NCBI RefSeq assembly: GCF_003050615.1
Contig: NZ_NWBU01000016.1
Location: 62,001-126,000 of the forward strand
Reading direction: 5' to 3'
DNA: 64,000 nucleotides
Source: Sphingomonas oleivorans
GTDB taxonomy: Bacteria; Pseudomonadota; Alphaproteobacteria; Sphingomonadales; Sphingomonadaceae
Numbering within the stretch: the stretch's first letter is position 1; each line of letters opens with the position of its first letter. This document shows positions 16,441-24,687 of this stretch, piece after piece. The notes beneath the pieces were generated by a model, which did not search any database, was not told the origin of the DNA, and saw only the letters and a list, made by a program, of their open reading frames with translations. Made by a program: the position numbers and the translations under genes.

Positions 16441-18302
16441 GCCGCCTCTCCCGCCAGCGGACGGACCGTGACGACGTTAAACATGCCGGCATGCATGTGA
16501 TAGAGCATGTGGCAGTGGAACGCCCAGTCGCCCGGCGCATCCGCCGTCAGATCGAATGTGACCTTGCCGCCCGGCATGACGTTCACCGTATGCTTGCGCG
16601 GCGCATGGTCGCCATGCCCTGTCACCAGCTCGAAGAAATGGCCGTGCAGGTGGATGGGGTGGTTCATCATCGTATCGTTGACGAGCGTCACGCGAACGCG
16701 CTCGCCACGGGTGAAGGGGATCGGCGCCGTCACCTCCGACAGCTTCCGGCCGTCGAACGACCACATATAGCGCTCCATATTGCCGGTAAGGTGGATTTCC
16801 ATCGCGCGGGAGGGCGCGCGCAGATCCGGATTGCGATCGAGCGCGACGAGGTCGCGATAGACGAGCACCTTGTGGCCGACATCGCCGAGGCCCTGCCCCG
16901 GCTCGCCGGTCCGGTCGATCGCCATGGGCGAAATGGTCTGCACACCCGGCCCCATCTTCACCTGCGGCGCATTTTTGGGGTCGCGCATCGAATGGCTCAT
17001 GCCGCCCGCCGCCGCGCCGGCCGATGCGCCGCCCGACATCTCATGCCCCATCGCCGAATGGTCCATGCCGGCCATGGCGCCGCCGGACATGTCATGGCCC
17101 ATGGCGGAATGATCCATTCCCGCCATCGCGCCCGCCGCCGCACCGCCCGACATGTCATGGCCCATCGCGCCATGGTCCATGCCCGACATGTCCATCCCCA
17201 TATCCTTCATCGTGGCGAGCGGCCGCTTGCGGAGCGCCGGCACCTCGGCCGCCATCCCCTCGCGCGGGGCGAGCGTCGCACGGGCCATGCCCGAACGGTC
17301 GATTGCCTCGCCGACCAGCGTATAGGCGCGGTCCTCGGTCGGCGTCACGATCAGGTCATAGGTCTCGGCGACGGCGATCTGGAACTCGTCGACCGTCACA
17401 GGCTGCACATTCTGCCCGTCGGCCTGCACGATCGTCAGCGGCAGGCCGGGGATACGGACGTTGAAATTGGTCATTGCCGACGCGTTGATCACGCGCAGCC
17501 GCACGCGCTCGCCCGGACGGAACAGGGCCGTCCAATTGTCCTTCGGGCCATGACCGTTGACGAGATAGGTGTAAGTGGCGCCCGTCACGTCCGAAATGTC
17601 GGTCGGATCCATGCGCATGGCGCCCCATGCGGCCCGCTCCTTCAGCGACTGGTCCTCGCCCTTCAGCAGCCCGGCCAGAGACTGCTTCTGATAATTGAAA
17701 TAGCCGCCCTGCTGCTTGAGCTTCCGGAAGAGGCTGTGCGGATGCATCGGGCTGTGGTCCGAAAGCAGGATCACATGCTCGCGATCATATGCGACCGGAT
17801 CGGCACCGGCGGGGTCGATCACGATCGGACCATAATGGCCCATCTGCTCCTGCAGGCCGGAATGGCTATGATACCAATAGGTCCCTGCCTGCACGACCGG
17901 GAATTCATAGACGAAGGTCGAGCGCGGCTTGATGCCGGGAAAGCTCACGCCCGGCACGCCATCCATATGGAAGGGCAGGATCAGCCCGTGCCAGTGGATC
18001 GAGCTGTCCTCGTCCAGATTGTTGGTGACGGAGAGGCGGACATTCTGCCCTTCCTTCAGCCGGATCAGGGGCGCCGGCACGGTGCCGTTGACGCCGACGG
18101 CATGGCTCGGCCGGCCATCGATCGTCATCATCATATGATCGATGGTAAGCTGGACGTCCGGGCCGGACAGGGTCGGCAGCGGCCTTACCAGGCCGGGCGA
18201 AACGCTCTTCGCCCAGGCCGGCATGAAGGCGTTCAGGGCCAGCCCGCCCCCGATCAGGGATGCGCCGCGCAGCAACTGGCGGCGGTCGAAATTGCGGCTC
18301 AT
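16437..18302 (-). CDS. copA: Copper-resistance multicopper oxidase
   Basis: A 621-residue CopA/PcoA homologue, a periplasmic oxidase of Cu(I). A Tat signal (NFDRRQLLRGAS, residues 4-15) leads the chain. Copper ligands lie in SIHWHGLILP (His103, His105), WYHSHSG, HPIHLHGHFFEL and HCHMLYHMHAGM, covering the type 1, 2 and 3 sites. A Met/His-rich insert before the last domain repeats MDHSAMGHDMSGG about three times (roughly 16995-17215). The ATG at 18302 is chosen for its GGAG and because it starts the Tat signal. First gene of the copA-copB-PepSY operon. Confidence 0.95.
   Translation of the reverse strand: MSRNFDRRQLLRGASLIGGGLALNAFMPAWAKSVSPGLVRPLPTLSGPDVQLTIDHMMMTIDGRPSHAVGVNGTVPAPLIRLKEGQNVRLSVTNNLDEDSSIHWHGLILPFHMDGVPGVSFPGIKPRSTFVYEFPVVQAGTYWYHSHSGLQEQMGHYGPIVIDPAGADPVAYDREHVILLSDHSPMHPHSLFRKLKQQGGYFNYQKQSLAGLLKGEDQSLKERAAWGAMRMDPTDISDVTGATYTYLVNGHGPKDNWTALFRPGERVRLRVINASAMTNFNVRIPGLPLTIVQADGQNVQPVTVDEFQIAVAETYDLIVTPTEDRAYTLVGEAIDRSGMARATLAPREGMAAEVPALRKRPLATMKDMGMDMSGMDHGAMGHDMSGGAAAGAMAGMDHSAMGHDMSGGAMAGMDHSAMGHEMSGGASAGAAAGGMSHSMRDPKNAPQVKMGPGVQTISPMAIDRTGEPGQGLGDVGHKVLVYRDLVALDRNPDLRAPSRAMEIHLTGNMERYMWSFDGRKLSEVTAPIPFTRGERVRVTLVNDTMMNHPIHLHGHFFELVTGHGDHAPRKHTVNVMPGGKVTFDLTADAPGDWAFHCHMLYHMHAGMFNVVTVRPLAGEAA
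16990..17215 (-). repeat. Met/His-rich repeat within copA
   Basis: In-frame repeats of the unit MDHSAMGHDMSGGAMAG (three clear copies plus a degenerate GMSHSM end) form a Met/His-rich insert in CopA. Met-rich loops in multicopper oxidases bind Cu(I) near the type 1 site. The nucleotide repeats are close enough to recombine. Confidence 0.8.
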
Positions 18303-18650
18303 GGGTCTCCTCGTCGATCCGGGCAGGGGAAATCCGCAACCGGACAACCCCCTTCACGTCTCTATACGGGCGCGCGAACGCTGCCCCTCGGCCATGTCGC
18401 GTAATTTCCGCAAGCCTGGTTCGAGCGTGATTGCAACGGACGCCGATGCATCGAGCAACCGCACCGGCTCCCCCTTCGCTTCGCTGGCCCGACATGCGCC
18501 TCACCACCGGAAATCCAGGTGGGGAGACTCCGAACAAAAGCCTCCGTCAAAACGGCTCGTCGTTCCTGCGGCTGCATACACCGCAACGAAGTGGATGTTT
18601 GTTACGGACCAATACATCCTCAACGAACAGATCCTATATTTGGAGCCACG
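18303..18650. other. Divergent intergenic region, copA / dioxygenase-like gene
   Basis: These 348 bp must hold the promoters of the minus-strand copper operon and of the plus-strand gene at 18651. I see no RNA gene and no clear operator. The right end (about 18590-18650) is noticeably more AT-rich, as expected for a promoter. An imperfect repeat, CTCACCACC with GGTGGGGAG, lies near 18491-18518. A short open frame running through the region overlaps copA and looks non-coding. Confidence 0.5.
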
Positions 18651-19685
18651 ATGCGGGTGACCATCAGCGCTGCGGCGAGCCTGATTTCCCTGAGTGGCGT
18701 TTCGTTTCTGTTGTGGAATAAATTTTCCGCACGCCACCGATCGTCTCGGAATCCTTCCGCCATTCAAAAAATGCGCAAGCTGGCCAGGCTCGTCTCGGCC
18801 AAGGCGCCCACCTATCTCCATTTCGCCAAGGCCGAGCCAAGCTGGGTGGCGATGTTCGTCCTGGCGCGCTTCTCGCTCGTGCGGCGCCTTGCCTGGGCCC
18901 GCCCGCGCAATTGGTCCATGCCGCGGGGCAGCACGATATTCGAGGAAGCGGATGCGGGAGAGATCGCCGCCAGCCTGCGGCGCGACGGGCTGTACCGCCC
19001 CTTGAAACTACCCGCCGAGATCGTGGCAGAGATCATGGCCTTCGCACAGCGGATGCCCTGTTTCGCCGACAAGGATCGAAGCGCGGAGTTCCTGCCGCGC
19101 GATATCGGGCAAGCCCAGGCCCGACGCGGAAAGGCGATCGTCACCGGCCATTATCTCGATCGCACTGAACAATGCCCCGCGCTCGTGCGGGTCGCAAACG
19201 ATGCGCTGCTGATGGACGTCGCCCGCGCCTATCTCGGCGGCGATCCGAAGCTGATCCGCCTGCGGCTCTGGTGGAGCTTTCCGGCACCCGCCGCATCCGA
19301 GGGGCAACGCCGGCTCGCCGCGCAGGACCATTATCATTATGATCTTGGCGACTGGCGCGAAATCAAGGTCTTCTTCTATCTGACGCCGGTGGACGCGAAG
19401 GCCGGACCCCATGTCTACATCAAGCGCAGCCACCGCGCGCACAGCCTGGCGGACCAGCTATCCCCTTTCCTGGGACGCCCGAGGCGGGAAGTGCTGCGCC
19501 GCTACGGGCCGGAAAATGTCGTCGTCCTGCACGGGGATGCCGGGGAGGGCTTTGTCGAGGATCCCTATGGCTTCCACATGGCGACGTCCGTCACGGGCAG
19601 CCCGCGGCTGATGCTGGAGATCAGCTTCGGCCCCTCGACACCATCCCGACGCCGATATTATGACGAAAGGATCGGCGGCAACTGA
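18651..19685 (+). CDS. Phytanoyl-CoA dioxygenase-like protein
   Basis: A 344-residue protein whose C-terminal half looks like a non-haem Fe(II)/2-oxoglutarate oxygenase of the phytanoyl-CoA dioxygenase type: an HxD-like motif in AAQDHYHYDLGDW, then GPHVYIKRSHRAH and a late His in EDPYGFHMATS, with Arg in SPRLMLEISFG as possible 2-oxoglutarate ligand. The N-terminus is a short hydrophobic segment. GGAG stands 8 bases before the ATG at 18651; a later ATG at 18771 has no such site. It is a single gene between the copper operon and the alginate locus. The fold is likely, the reaction unknown. Confidence 0.65.
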   Translation: MRVTISAAASLISLSGVSFLLWNKFSARHRSSRNPSAIQKMRKLARLVSAKAPTYLHFAKAEPSWVAMFVLARFSLVRRLAWARPRNWSMPRGSTIFEEADAGEIAASLRRDGLYRPLKLPAEIVAEIMAFAQRMPCFADKDRSAEFLPRDIGQAQARRGKAIVTGHYLDRTEQCPALVRVANDALLMDVARAYLGGDPKLIRLRLWWSFPAPAASEGQRRLAAQDHYHYDLGDWREIKVFFYLTPVDAKAGPHVYIKRSHRAHSLADQLSPFLGRPRREVLRRYGPENVVVLHGDAGEGFVEDPYGFHMATSVTGSPRLMLEISFGPSTPSRRRYYDERIGGN

Positions 19686-19686
19686 C

Positions 19687-19703
19687 GCCGCGAAACGCGC
19701 GGC
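19687..19703. terminator. Small hairpin between convergent genes
   Basis: GCCGCG (19687-19692) and CGCGGC (19698-19703) form a 6-bp stem with loop AAACG, just after the stop of the dioxygenase-like gene and before the end of the convergent GntR gene. No T-run; assigned mainly by position. Confidence 0.35.
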
Positions 19704-19709
19704 CAGGAT

Positions 19710-20465
19710 TCAGCCCAGTTTCGCACTCATCAGGAAACGCGCACGGCTTTCCGCCGACTTGCGTCGCAATTCCCTGATCTCCCGCTCCTCGGTCGCGTCG
19801 AGCATCGCCTGCAGCAATCGATTGAAATGCTGTCGCATCGCCAGCCGCGCCGCCTGCGAATCCCGGCTGCGCAATGCCTCGACAATCTGCCTATGCTCGT
19901 CGAAACGGGCGCCGCCGTCATGCTCGCAAACCGCCGCATGCGTGTTCCGCACTTCCGGCAATTCCATGCGCAGGCGCCAGAGCATCTTGATCACATGGAT
20001 GATCGCCCGGTTTCCGGACGCGGACGCGATCGCCATGTGGAAATCGCGATCCGCCTCGGTCGACCGATCATCGTCGCCTGCCCCGTCCGAAGCCATCTGG
20101 TCGAGAAGATGATCGAGCCGGCCAAGCGCCTCCTCGCTGATGATCGGCGCAGCCAGCGCCGCCGCCTCGGACTCGAAGAGCGATCGCGCTTCCGTCAGCT
20201 CGAAGGCGCTGACCGCGGGCAGCTGCTCCTCCGCGCTGCCCGCCTGCTCGGATACATAGACGCCAGCGCCGGTCTTGATCCGGATCTTGCCCGTTGCCTG
20301 CAGCGCAATCTCCGCCTCGCGGATGGTGACGCGGCTGACGCCGAACCGTTCGGCCAGCTCGCGTTCGCCGGGCAATCTCGAACCGGGAGGAAAGACGCCT
20401 TCGTTGATCAGCGAGACGATCCGCTCAGCGATATCCTGGAATAGCCGGCGATCAGCCATGACCAT
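19710..20465 (-). CDS. GntR-family regulator, FCD (FadR) subfamily
   Basis: A 251-residue regulator. The N-terminal winged helix (about residues 8-75) has FPPGSRLPGERELAERFGVSRVTIREAEIALQ; the C-terminal all-helical FCD ligand domain includes LTEARSLFESEAAALAAP, the metal/ligand-type DRDFHMAIASASGN and an HRQIVEALRSRD helix. UxuR, ExuR and KdgR-like members of this subfamily sense uronates, which suits its place beside the alginate genes. Tandem ATGs at 20465 and 20459 share GAAGG just upstream. A TGGTATT motif lies 10 bp before the start, possibly for autoregulation. Confidence 0.9.
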   Translation of the reverse strand: MVMADRRLFQDIAERIVSLINEGVFPPGSRLPGERELAERFGVSRVTIREAEIALQATGKIRIKTGAGVYVSEQAGSAEEQLPAVSAFELTEARSLFESEAAALAAPIISEEALGRLDHLLDQMASDGAGDDDRSTEADRDFHMAIASASGNRAIIHVIKMLWRLRMELPEVRNTHAAVCEHDGGARFDEHRQIVEALRSRDSQAARLAMRQHFNRLLQAMLDATEEREIRELRRKSAESRARFLMSAKLG

Positions 20466-20474
20466 GCAACCTTC

Positions 20475-20481
20475 AATACCA
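20475..20481 (-). promoter_or_regulatory. TGGTATT half-site before the FCD regulator gene
   Basis: AATACCA on the plus strand (TGGTATT on minus) lies about 10 bp upstream of the GntR start, near its ribosome binding site. The core TGGTAT matches the half-site of UxuR/ExuR-type operators (TTGGTATACCAA-like). Binding is inferred. Confidence 0.35.
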
Positions 20482-20573
20482 TGTGCCGAAACCAGTCCAT
20501 ACCTGTTCCCCCCGGAGTCGCAAGACGGATCGCCTGCCAATGGCGGGCAAAGCCATGAGCCGGCCCGCATGCC

Positions 20574-23477
20574 CTAAACGCGCAGACGAATCCCCAGAAA
20601 ATAGCGGGAACCATAGAAATGATATTGGCGACTGCTCCCCTTGATGGGCATGTCCGTCACCTTCGGCTCGTCGAATATGTTGAGCGCCTCCAAGCGTAAG
20701 GACAGATTGCGATTTATGTCATAGGAAGCGCGCAGATCCACGGTGTCATTGCCACGCACATAACGAAGCTGCGCATTCCCTCCGACGAAATCCTGATAAT
20801 AGTTTGATCGATAATTATAGATGCTCTGGAGAGACAGACCACCAAGCTGATAGTAAATCTGCGCTGACAGCACATGCTTCGAATAGCCGCTGAGTCCGGC
20901 GGGCGGGATCATGCCGGGCGTCACATCCCCCGTGTCCGGATTGACGACATCGCCCAGACGGATATCGTAATTCTTGAAATTGGAATTGGCATAGCTGTAG
21001 CTGACCTTCGCACCCAGACCATCCAGCGGGGCGGGCAACCAGGAGAAGCGGTTCGCGAGCGTGACCTCGACGCCATAGACGCGGCTCTTCTCGCTGCTAT
21101 TCTGGGTCTGCACGACGGGAACCGTCACGCTTTGCCCGCCAATGTCGATCTGCTCCTCGAGCGTCACGGGAATATAGCCGCCGGCGAACTTCTTATAGTA
21201 GAATGTCGCGGCAAGGATCGAATCCCGGTTGGGATAGAATTCGATCGCCGCATCCGCATTCCAGGACATGATCGGCTTCAGCCTCGGACTGCCATTGGCG
21301 GTGATGAGGCGGATCGCATCCTCGATCGAGCTGAAATTGGTACCGTCCTCCAACTGAATGGTGCGCCCCGCCCCAAGGCTGCTCGGCGCCGGGCGCGACA
21401 TTGCCCGATAGCCCGCAAGGCGCAGCAGAAGATCGGGATTCACCTCGAAAATGGCATTGAGGCTGGGCAACACCCGCGTGCTGCCGCCCTTGATCGTGAG
21501 CGTCTCGAAATCGCCGGACGCGACCAGCCGGATCGAGCCATCGGGATTGGTGACGACGCCCAGCGCGCTACGCAGGCCGCGCGACGTGACCCGCGTATCG
21601 ACAACGCGCACGCCGAAATTGCCCCGAAGCGGAATATCGCCCGCCTTCGTCTCATAGCTGGCCATGGCATAGCCGGCCCACACCTCCTCGGTCACATCGC
21701 GATTGGCAACGGACCGGATATCGGCATTCCGGCCGGGATCCTCCGTTCCCAGATAATCGCGGAACTGGCAGACCGGATCGAAGGTCGCCCAGCTCGTGAT
21801 CGGCGCGCCGGGAGCGCTGGAGAGATAGTCGGTCTGCGGGAAGATGGTCCGGCAGGCGAAATTCACCGCGCGATCGACATTGCGATCATCCTGGGTGATC
21901 TCCACCCGATCATCGAAATCGCTGTAGGTCTGGCGGGAGAAGCGGACGCCGCCATCGATGCGCCAGAGGAAACCCTCCATTTCATAACCGGCATCGAGAC
22001 GCCCCGCGACGATCTCATTCTCGCGCTGGAGCTGGTCGCGGCGCAGCCGGGCGTCGTCGCTGAACAATGAATAATTATTGACGTTGAAGCGCGGATCGAT
22101 CGTGATCAGCGTCGCATAGCCATTGCGCGCGTCATAGACATAAGGAACGCGCTGGTTGTTGAGCGGCGTCCTGTTGCCGAATATGTCCAGCGGATCCGAG
22201 CGCAACCGCACCGACCGTTCGATATCCCTGCGCTTGGTGCGCGAATAGGAGGCATCCCCACTGAGGGTGAGGCGATCGCTGGCTTCGAATTCCAGCCCGA
22301 GGCCGCCGCCCAGATATTCCTCGTCGCGCTCGAACAAGGTGCCGGTGGATTCGACCGAGCTCAATCCCTCGGCATAGAGCAGGCGCCCATCATCGCCGAT
22401 GATGCGATTCTTCAGGCCGAAGCGCGTCTCGGAAAGTATGAGGTCGCGGCGATCCTCCGAATAAGCGCGCTTGGAATATTGGACGTCGAGATTGACGTTC
22501 AGTCGATCGCCCGGTCGCCACTGCACCGCGCCGAAAATGGCGTCGCGCCGGTCCTGCTCGCTGATCTGGCGGAACTGCACCGAATTGGGCGCGAGGTAGA
22601 AAGGCGCTCCGGCGGCCGCCGCCGCCCGGCTCACCTCCGGGCAATTGGCGTTAGCGGCAGTGACCGCCGCGTTGCAGGCAACCCAGGTGCTGCTCGCCGC
22701 ATAGCTCTCCTCCGGATTGTTGACATCGTTGCGCTGCACGCCGAGCGCGATGCCGATTTCGCCGAGCGCGCCCGCGTCGAACTGGTCGACATAGCTCAGC
22801 GTGCCGCGCCATCCCCAGGCGCCGGCGCCAATGATGCGATCCTGATAGGGATTGTAATTGGCCCTGATCTCGGCCTGGATGCGGCGCTTGCCATAATCCA
22901 GCGGCTTCAGCGTCCCCAGCTCGATCGTACCGGCAACGCCGCCTTCGACGAGATCCGCCTGCTGCGACTTATAGATCTTGATGTCGTTGATGAGCTCGGA
23001 CGGGAACTGGTTGAAGTTCACCGCGCGATCGCCGCTGCCGTTCGATGCCTCGCGGCCGTTGAAGGTCGTATTGCTCAGGAAGGAGCCGAGGCCGCGCAAC
23101 GATATTTCGGACGCGCCGCCCTTCTCGCGATGCGTGGTGGCGCCGGTGATCGTCTGGATCGCCTCGCCGACCGACAGCGCCGGCAGATCGCCGATATCCT
23201 GCGCGGAAAGCGCATCGACGATCGCGGTTTCGTTCTTCTTCTCATTGATCGATGTCTGGATCGTCTGCCGCAGACCCGTGACGATAATCTCCTCGACCGC
23301 GCTCCTGACCGTATCGCCGGCTGGCGATGACGGCTGCTCCGCGGGTGCCGGGCTTGCCAGCTGGCCGATGGCGGGCGTGCTCGACAGAATCGGAGCCGCC
23401 GCCGTCGCGAGCAGCAATGTCCGAACGCGCGGCGCACAAATAGCCCCGCGCGACGACCAGTGGCCAAGCCACATCAT
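20574..23477 (-). CDS. TonB-dependent receptor of the alginate locus
   Basis: A 967-residue outer-membrane receptor resembling the Xanthomonas/Caulobacter carbohydrate-receptor group (TonB-Xanth-Caul type). It has a signal peptide (about residues 19-39), a TonB-box-like EEIIVTGLRQTIQTSINEKK, a plug with IGDLPALSVGEAIQTITGATT and an ISLRGLGSFLSNTTFNGREA segment, and a barrel ending in FLGIRLRV. AGGAGG lies 7-10 bases before the tandem ATGs. It diverges from kdgK and neighbours the lyase operon, so import of alginate oligosaccharides is the best guess. Confidence 0.88.
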   Translation of the reverse strand: MMWLGHWSSRGAICAPRVRTLLLATAAAPILSSTPAIGQLASPAPAEQPSSPAGDTVRSAVEEIIVTGLRQTIQTSINEKKNETAIVDALSAQDIGDLPALSVGEAIQTITGATTHREKGGASEISLRGLGSFLSNTTFNGREASNGSGDRAVNFNQFPSELINDIKIYKSQQADLVEGGVAGTIELGTLKPLDYGKRRIQAEIRANYNPYQDRIIGAGAWGWRGTLSYVDQFDAGALGEIGIALGVQRNDVNNPEESYAASSTWVACNAAVTAANANCPEVSRAAAAAGAPFYLAPNSVQFRQISEQDRRDAIFGAVQWRPGDRLNVNLDVQYSKRAYSEDRRDLILSETRFGLKNRIIGDDGRLLYAEGLSSVESTGTLFERDEEYLGGGLGLEFEASDRLTLSGDASYSRTKRRDIERSVRLRSDPLDIFGNRTPLNNQRVPYVYDARNGYATLITIDPRFNVNNYSLFSDDARLRRDQLQRENEIVAGRLDAGYEMEGFLWRIDGGVRFSRQTYSDFDDRVEITQDDRNVDRAVNFACRTIFPQTDYLSSAPGAPITSWATFDPVCQFRDYLGTEDPGRNADIRSVANRDVTEEVWAGYAMASYETKAGDIPLRGNFGVRVVDTRVTSRGLRSALGVVTNPDGSIRLVASGDFETLTIKGGSTRVLPSLNAIFEVNPDLLLRLAGYRAMSRPAPSSLGAGRTIQLEDGTNFSSIEDAIRLITANGSPRLKPIMSWNADAAIEFYPNRDSILAATFYYKKFAGGYIPVTLEEQIDIGGQSVTVPVVQTQNSSEKSRVYGVEVTLANRFSWLPAPLDGLGAKVSYSYANSNFKNYDIRLGDVVNPDTGDVTPGMIPPAGLSGYSKHVLSAQIYYQLGGLSLQSIYNYRSNYYQDFVGGNAQLRYVRGNDTVDLRASYDINRNLSLRLEALNIFDEPKVTDMPIKGSSRQYHFYGSRYFLGIRLRV

Positions 23478-23500
23478 AGCAATCCCCTCCTTTGATTCTT

Positions 23501-23506
23501 ATACCA
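23501..23506 (-). promoter_or_regulatory. ATACCA/TGGTAT half-site upstream of the receptor gene
   Basis: ATACCA at 23501-23506 lies 24 bp upstream of the receptor ATG, in the 141-bp divergent region shared with kdgK. It matches the half-site core seen elsewhere in the locus. A candidate contact for the FCD regulator; the evidence is motif recurrence only. Confidence 0.35.
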
Positions 23507-23576
23507 CCATGCTGATATCAAGCCCGATATCTGTCAAGCCTGCTATGCATGCCAATTGCCTGTCAAATAGCGCATA

Positions 23577-23585
23577 ATTGGTATA
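23577..23585 (+). promoter_or_regulatory. ATTGGTATA operator-like site upstream of kdgK
   Basis: ATTGGTATA at 23577-23585 equals the left half plus centre of the uronate-regulator palindrome (AATTGGTATACCAATT in ExuR/UxuR systems of enterobacteria); the right half is degenerate (GAC). It stands 34 bp before the kdgK start. Likely a binding site of the FCD-type GntR protein encoded nearby. Confidence 0.4.
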
Positions 23586-23618
23586 GACATGCGAACAGAA
23601 CAAGGAGGAGGAAGCCGC

Positions 23619-24653
23619 ATGACCCCACGTCCCCAATCTTCGGGAAAAAGCCAGCTCGCCTGCTTCGGCGAGATTCTCCTGCGCCTGTCGGCACCCCGCC
23701 GGCAGATGCTTTCGACCGCACAGGCCCTGGACATTCATCATGGCGGTGCGGAGGCGAATGTGGCGGTGGCGCTTGCGCGGCTGGGGCATCGGACGCGCCT
23801 TGTTTCCGCGCTGCCGGATGGTCCGCTGGGCGATGGCGCGATCACCTTCTTCCGCGGGCATGGGGTCGATATCGCCGCGATCGGCAGGGCGCCCGGCCGG
23901 ATGGGTCTCTATTTCCTGTCGCAGGGGGCCTCGCTGCGTCCGTCGGACATCGTCTATGATCGTGCCGACAGCCTGTTCGCGCTTATGCCGCCCGAATCCT
24001 GGGACTGGCCGGCGCTATTCAATGGATGCGGATGGCTCCATCTTTCGGGCATAACCCCGGCGCTCGGCCCGGGGCCGGCCCAGGCCGCGCTTGCGGCCGC
24101 GCGCGCAGCGAAATCCGCCGGAATGCGCATCTCGTTCGACGGCAATTACCGGGCTCGCCTCTGGGAAAGCTGGGACAGCGATCCGCGTGCCGTCCTCCAG
24201 GAACTGGTCAGCCATGCCGATCTGTTCTTCGGCAATTACCGCGATATCGCGCTGCTGCTCGACCGCCCCTTTTCCGGCGAGGGCCCGACACGCCGGCGTG
24301 AGGCAGCCGAAGCCGCCTTCGCCGCCTTTCCCAATCTCCAGCGGATCGCCTCGACTGCGCGCCATGTCGAGCATGTCGATTGCCATCGCATCGCCGCAAG
24401 GATCGACACATGGGACGGCGCGACCCAAACGGAAGAGGTCCGCGTCCCCGGGATCGTCGACCGGATCGGCGGCGGCGATGCGTTCGCGGCCGGCCTGCTC
24501 CACGGCCTGCTCGCCGGCAGGGACGATGAGCAGGCCGTCCACTCCGGCCTTGCCCTCACCTGCCTCAAGCACAGCCTGCCGGGCGACGCCGCGACCTTCG
24601 GGCAGCAGGATATCGACGCCTTCCTCGCCGGCGGGCTGGACGTGCGCCGCTGA
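23619..24653 (+). CDS. kdgK: 2-dehydro-3-deoxygluconokinase (PfkB family)
   Basis: A 344-residue sugar kinase phosphorylating KDG to KDPG, the step that joins alginate or pectin breakdown to the Entner-Doudoroff pathway. Seen: CFGEILLRLSAP near the N-terminus, the HHGGAEANVAVALARLGH PfkB signature 1, FDGNYRARLW typical of KDG kinases, and RIGGGDAFAAGLLHGLLAG (signature 2 with the catalytic Asp). The ATG at 23619 is chosen for the strong AAGGAGGAGG 8 bases upstream. It diverges from the receptor gene and converges with the acetylesterase gene. A KDPG aldolase is not encoded in the window. Confidence 0.92.
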   Translation: MTPRPQSSGKSQLACFGEILLRLSAPRRQMLSTAQALDIHHGGAEANVAVALARLGHRTRLVSALPDGPLGDGAITFFRGHGVDIAAIGRAPGRMGLYFLSQGASLRPSDIVYDRADSLFALMPPESWDWPALFNGCGWLHLSGITPALGPGPAQAALAAARAAKSAGMRISFDGNYRARLWESWDSDPRAVLQELVSHADLFFGNYRDIALLLDRPFSGEGPTRRREAAEAAFAAFPNLQRIASTARHVEHVDCHRIAARIDTWDGATQTEEVRVPGIVDRIGGGDAFAAGLLHGLLAGRDDEQAVHSGLALTCLKHSLPGDAATFGQQDIDAFLAGGLDVRR

Positions 24654-24654
24654 T

Positions 24655-24673
24655 CGCGCTCAACCTGAGCGCG
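24655..24673. terminator. Hairpin terminator between kdgK and the esterase gene
   Basis: CGCGCTCA (24655-24662) and TGAGCGCG (24666-24673) form a perfect 8-bp stem with a 3-base loop, 2 bp after the kdgK stop and 15 bp before the end of the convergent gene. No T-run follows. Likely a bidirectional terminator. Confidence 0.5.
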
Positions 24674-24687
24674 GTGCCTCAGTCGAT

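Noticed and set aside
16491-18404. Plus-strand open frame of about 640 codons opposite copA
   Set aside because: Shadow of the GC-rich copA codons; the translation is His/Arg/Asp-rich with no recognisable domain, while copA has every expected motif.
18400-18440. GGTTCGAG resembling a tRNA T-loop
   Set aside because: No acceptor stem, anticodon arm or CCA-side pairing could be built around it.
18142-18660. Plus-strand open frame of 172 codons running from copA into the intergenic region
   Set aside because: It overlaps the start of copA in antisense, has no ribosome site and no recognisable domain.
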